In this document: positions 21,706 through 25,174 of the stretch, in pieces | Layout: each line of letters starts with the position of its first letter | How positions within the stretch are numbered: position 1 is the stretch's first letter | Source: Poronia punctata | Taxonomy: Eukaryota; Ascomycota; Sordariomycetes; Xylariales; Xylariaceae | DNA: 25,174 nt | NCBI GenBank assembly: GCA_022579005.1 | Contig: MU401827.1 | Coordinates: forward strand, 1 to 25,174 | Reading direction: 5' to 3' | Program-made: the position numbers and the translations under genes | The notes under the pieces: model-generated | What the model saw: only the letters and a program-made list of their open reading frames with translations | Databases searched by the model: none | What the model was told of the DNA's origin: nothing

Positions 21706-21724
21706 TAACTTATAGTATAAAGTA
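21706..21724 (+). repeat. 19-bp direct repeat, left of the short inverted-repeat element
   Basis: taacttatagtataaagta, identical to 22153-22171 on the other side of the element. Far longer than the TA duplication expected for this kind of element. Confidence 0.9.
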
Positions 21725-21841
21725 TACTATAGGGGGAAAATATATAAGAAAACAATCATTGTTAGTTAAATAATTATAGTAGATTATTCTAATTGTAGTA
21801 TTAGATACAATCATTGTTTTTAAACAATTATTGTTAGGCAG

Positions 21842-21934
21842 CGGCCTCTGATTGGTCAGATTCTGGACTTTAAGCCTAAGTAGGTCTAACCTGCAAAAAA
21901 AATCTAAAAGTCTAGCCTACTCCGCCAGAGGCTT
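21842..21934. repeat. Long imperfect stem in the element's core
   Basis: gcctctg near 21844-21850 pairs with cagaggc at 21926-21932. Inside this, gtaggtcta (21880-21888) partly pairs with tctagcctac (21911-21920). The plus strand also has attgg (21851-21855), which reads ccaat on the minus strand. The fold would form the 3' part of the transcript proposed on the minus strand, or its flank. Confidence 0.5.
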
Positions 21935-22014
21935 CGCAAGGGGTCGAACTTGCAAAGCCTTTAACAAAGTAGGTAGCCAAACTACTTTACTAGTAACCAT
22001 GTTGCCATGACTTC
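21895..22014 (-). ncRNA. Candidate tRNA-derived Pol III transcription unit (SINE-like head)
   Basis: On the minus strand, TGGCAACATGGTTA at 22007-21994 resembles the A box and D-arm of Leu/Ser-type tRNAs (TGGCNNAGTGGTTA). GTTCGACCC at 21949-21941 fits the B box consensus GWTCRANNC exactly. They are about 58 bases apart, wider than in a short tRNA but right for a class II (long variable arm) tRNA. Between them aaagtag/ctacttt forms a perfect 7-bp stem in the anticodon position, with a 9-base loop tttggctac (or a 7-base loop containing GGC). A run of eight Ts at 21902-21895 is a strong Pol III terminator. There is no proper acceptor stem, and the T-stem only pairs with an 8-base loop, so this is not a working tRNA. 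I infer a small Pol III RNA or SINE-type relic; transcription is unproven. Confidence 0.5.
21929..21960 (-). other. 12-bp hairpin containing the B box
   Basis: The plus strand aggcttcgcaag pairs with cttgcaaagcct, with one wobble-type mismatch, around the loop gggtcgaa. The B box lies in the loop, so the usual 5-bp T-arm has become a 12-bp stem. In a tRNA the outer seven bases would pair with the acceptor 5' strand; here they pair with the variable region instead. Confidence 0.65.
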
Positions 22015-22152
22015 TTGTTAAACAGTATATAACCTACACACCAAACCTTGCTAAGGACTTAATTTTTAGTGTAAAATGCGCTAACCATTTATTAGCAACA
22101 ATAATTGTTAGCTTTAACAATTATTGTTCTAGCACGCATTTTCCCGCTATAG

Positions 22153-22171
22153 TAACTTATAGTATAAAGTA
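22153..22171 (+). repeat. 19-bp direct repeat, right of the short inverted-repeat element
   Basis: taacttatagtataaagta, a perfect copy of 21706-21724. Its first TA is also the right-hand TA of the element's target duplication. Confidence 0.9.
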
Positions 22172-25100
22172 ACTAATAGTAAATAAAAACTTTGCAGTTA
22201 ACTTATATAGCTATTTTAGTAGCAATAATCTTTAAAATTATAATAATAATTATAGCTTAAAAATTATAAAGTTAAGCAATTTAATATTAAAAGTGCGTTT
22301 TTTAATATAATATGCAAAGAATTAAAACTTATAAAATATAAAGTACTAAATAAGTTAATTATAAAAAGAAATAAAGTAATATTGCTTAAAGCGCTTTATA
22401 AGTTAAAAAACTTGCTATTTTTTTAATATAAAAGGTTTATATTAATATTTATAATATATAAAAAGTTAATTAGTTTTTATTATATTTTACGTTAATAACT
22501 TTTTAATTATTTATAACAAATTAAATAAATATAAAGTAGCTTTAATTATTTAAAAAAATAAAAAATAATATAAAATTAAAAACTAAAAAAATATTATATA
22601 GTTTTTTAAAATATATATTGTGTTAAATAAATAAATAAAAAACTTTTACTTTATAATTAATATATTAAAAAAGTAGCTAAGCGCTTTTATTAAGCTAATT
22701 TAAGCTAAATACTAGTTACTTTATTACTATATAAAAAACTTATATAATTTAAAAACATTATAAGTATAAAAAAAAATAAAGCATACTAAAAAAAAGTTAA
22801 GTTAATTATCTATATAGCAATTATAACTAAGCTAAATATAGTATATATAGCTTTATTACTATTATGCTTTTTTATAAATTTTAAACTAAATTATTATAAA
22901 GCTATAAATTAAATAATTTAATACTTATTTTTAACGTGCACGTTAAAAATGGTAATAAATAATATACTAAATATAACTTAAGCCTTAGTTATTATAAGTA
23001 ATACGTTGTTTGTAAATAATAAAAAACGCAATGTTAACTTATAAATACTTAATAAACTTTTAAAATAGCTTTATTATATAAAAAGCATATTAATAATTTA
23101 TTATATTTATATAAATAACTAAAGCAAGTCTAATTGTTTTAAAAGCTATAGCATAAAAGCTTATAGTAATTAGACGTTTATTGAAAAAGCTATGCTTAAA
23201 CTTTAACTAAAATTAAATAATTTACTATAATAATACTTAAGATATTAAGCTTATAATAAGCAATTAAAAAAGAGTTAGCACTTAGTTATAATATATAAAT
23301 ATATAAAATATATAAGTTTAGTATAAATATTTTTAAAAAGCTTTTTAAGTTAAGTATATTTTAACTAAAAACATACTAGCTAATAATTTAACAAAAAAGC
23401 TTTTTTATATTACGTTTAAATATTTTTATATAATACTTAATTTATAATATATTAAACTATTAAGTTAAAACTTATATAATATATATAGGTAGCATATAAT
23501 ATAAAGCATAAAGGAAAACATGTTAGCAAGTATATATAAGCTTAATAATAAGTATATTATAAAATATAAAAGAAACGCAAAAAAAAGGTTATACTAACAC
23601 TACTTAATTTTAAATAACTTTTAAAACTAAACTAGCTACTAATACCTTAAACTAATAACTTTTAAGTTAACTATTTACTTTAAAATTCTTTAAAATATAT
23701 TGCTAGTTTTATTAAATATTTAATTTAATAAATGTTAAATAAAGCAAATAGTAGTATAAAGTTAGTAAGCGTAATAAACATATAATAAAAAAAATACTTA
23801 TAGTATTGTTTTAAAGTTTTTTAATTTGCTTTAAACGCAAAGCTTTATAAAAGCAATAAGCAAGGTTATATAACTTAGGTTTACTATATAATTTAAATTA
23901 ATATAAAATAATGAAGTATATATAAAAAGTATTTATATTACTTTATAACTATAATAACTTTAATAATAAAAGTAATACGTTTAAAAACTAGCTTTAATAA
24001 CTTTAAAGTAGCTAATGCTAACTTTATAATAATTATTAAAAGCAGCAAAAAAATAGCAAATATCACTAAAAAGCATTTAATACTAATAATACAATTTATT
24101 AAAGCTTAGAAAAACGATCAAAAAAAGTGGTAATTAAAATAATAATAAAGCAACTAATATAAGAAAAAAAGCAATAATAGCCTTTTTTTACATAAAAAAC
24201 CTAGTAAGATTATATTTATAATATATAAAGGTTAAAAAAGCGCAAATATAATTATATAATAAAAACATATATAAGTAATTTATTTAAATTTAAAGGCTTT
24301 ATAAAACTAAAACTAGGTAGTAATTGTGTTAAAAAGCAATAAATACCGTTTGCTTAGTAAGTAACCTAATAGGCTAAGGCAATAGTAATACTAGTACAAG
24401 CGTAAGCGCAAAAGTAATAATAAGCAATATAATAAACAAAATTAGTATTAAAGCGAAATATATAAAAATAAAAAAGGTATAAAGCATAAAGGTCAAAGTA
24501 AGCTAAAACTATTTTAAACTAATATATAAAAAAACAAGTTAATATTAAAAGAATATAGCGCAAGCTAAGATTTTTCTTTTTTTAAAAATGTAAACATTAT
24601 TATTTAACGCTACTATATATACTTATTAAAGTTATAAAAATATAAAGAAATAAAGGCTTTAAGCAAAAAAAGATTAAAATTAGTTTAACGATAAGTTATA
24701 GCAAACAGAGTAAATTAAAATAGGTATAAAGCATTAAGGGTTAAACTATACGCTTAAAAATATAATATAATTAATTATAATTTATAAAAATATTTAACTA
24801 GGCTTAAAGTGTTTTATATATTTTTAGTACCTTTTAGGTATAGGTATATATTATATAATAGTTTAAAATATACGCAGCGTATTTTACTTTATTTAAAATA
24901 AAGTTACTATATTTTTAGTTACTTAAAGTACTTTTAATACTTTTAAATTTAGGTTATATGCTTTATTTATTATATACTTCTTATTTAAAGCTAACCATTA
25001 TAAATAGCTTTAAATATTAACTAGTAAAATAATATAAGTAAATAAAAGGAAATTGTTATAAATAAAATAATAATGTTAGTATATATAAGCTAATTTTTAA

Positions 25101-25174
25101 ATATGTTTGCATATTTAAAATATATTATAAAAATTGCAAAGTGCTAGTAATTATATAAATGCTAGCAATTTTTA
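22172..25174. other. AT-rich repeat debris, no gene recognised
   Basis: RIP-type composition to the end of the window, with no open frame of note. It contains the 24-bp palindrome at 22927-22950 and, at the very end, a pair of inverted 10-mers (taaaaattgc at 25128-25137 and gcaattttta at 25165-25174). Small patches with more C and G occur at about 24310-24420, but without recognisable coding. Confidence 0.65.
22927..22950. repeat. Perfect 24-bp palindrome
   Basis: Centred on GTGCAC between 22938 and 22939, with arms ATTTTTAACGTG and their exact complement. It keeps two CpG and two CpA sites in a block where these are nearly absent. No spacer, so in DNA it is a two-fold symmetric site rather than a hairpin gene. 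Confidence 0.8.

Larger units (their letters stand above)
21727..22152. mobile_element. Short inverted-repeat element (MITE-like), about 426 bp, with TA duplications
   Basis: The left end ctatagggggaaaat and the right end, read in reverse complement, ctatagcgggaaaat match in 14 of 15 positions; a TA lies just outside each end (21725-21726 and 22153-22154), the duplication typical of Tc1/mariner-pogo family insertions. Inside each end comes a palindromic AACAAT-N-ATTGTT motif in near-symmetrical position. The centre (about 21840-22020) has balanced composition and many CpA, CpG and TpG sites, so it escaped the mutation seen all round it; RIP is known to spare short duplications, so its size may explain this. 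No protein-coding frame. The centre carries the tRNA-like Pol III unit listed next. It could be a MITE, or a SINE-like sequence captured between inverted repeats. Confidence 0.7.

Noticed and set aside
21929..22014. Functional tRNA gene on the minus strand
   Set aside because: No 7-bp acceptor stem, an extended 12-bp T-stem with an 8-base loop, and a 9-base anticodon loop; only a tRNA-derived relic or Pol III unit can be supported.
1..25174. CRISPR array, bacterial operon or mitochondrial origin
   Set aside because: No regularly spaced repeats or bacterial gene structure; spliced nuclear-type fungal genes and RIP-type mutation argue for nuclear fungal DNA.
25128..25174. Inverted 10-mers at the window end as transposon ends
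   Set aside because: Short, AT-rich and cut by the window edge; chance is likely and no duplication can be tested.

Overview
The window looks like a filamentous ascomycete (Pezizomycotina) genome in which a very AT-rich, transposon-derived block surrounds a small island of normal base composition. Three things point there. Cytosines left in the AT-rich parts sit mostly in CpT (ApG) context and CpA/TpG and CpG are scarce, as expected after heavy repeat-induced point mutation (RIP). The two genes of the island have short introns (51-81 nt) with fungal-type splice sites. Both belong to families common in these fungi: a rhodopsin-domain integral membrane protein and a cytochrome P450.

Layout. 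1-5165 is AT-rich with no intact gene; a weak Copia-like reverse transcriptase (RT) trace is read near 2.0-2.2 kb on the minus strand. 5171-11562 is a complete but dead Gypsy-type LTR retrotransposon on the minus strand, shown by two LTRs, a 5-bp target-site duplication that differs by one C/T, and a readable RT/RNase H relic at about 7.9-8.3 kb. 11568-15242 is more AT-rich repeat debris. 15243-15607 and 20006-20382 are two diverged copies of one repeat in the same orientation, and they bracket the island. In the island (about 15760-19190) a 5'-truncated, frameshifted P450 pseudogene on the plus strand (15758-16794) faces an intact six-exon gene on the minus strand (17296-18589) that encodes a 326-residue seven-membrane-segment protein. 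20383-21705 is AT-rich again. 21727-22152 is a short, largely unmutated element with terminal inverted repeats and TA duplications. It carries a tRNA-like RNA polymerase III unit on the minus strand (A box, B box, T8 terminator) and five copies of a small palindrome. 22172-25174 is AT-rich with no gene I can recognise.

Only the rhodopsin-domain gene looks able to make a protein. Its six exons were assembled by hand; every junction uses GT/AG, the joined reading frame is 981 nt, and the result has the expected family landmarks. The P450 keeps its I-helix, PERW and haem-cysteine motifs and two introns, but has at least three frameshifts and a stop. The short inverted-repeat element with the Pol III unit is the most unusual item and the best candidate for something not described before.
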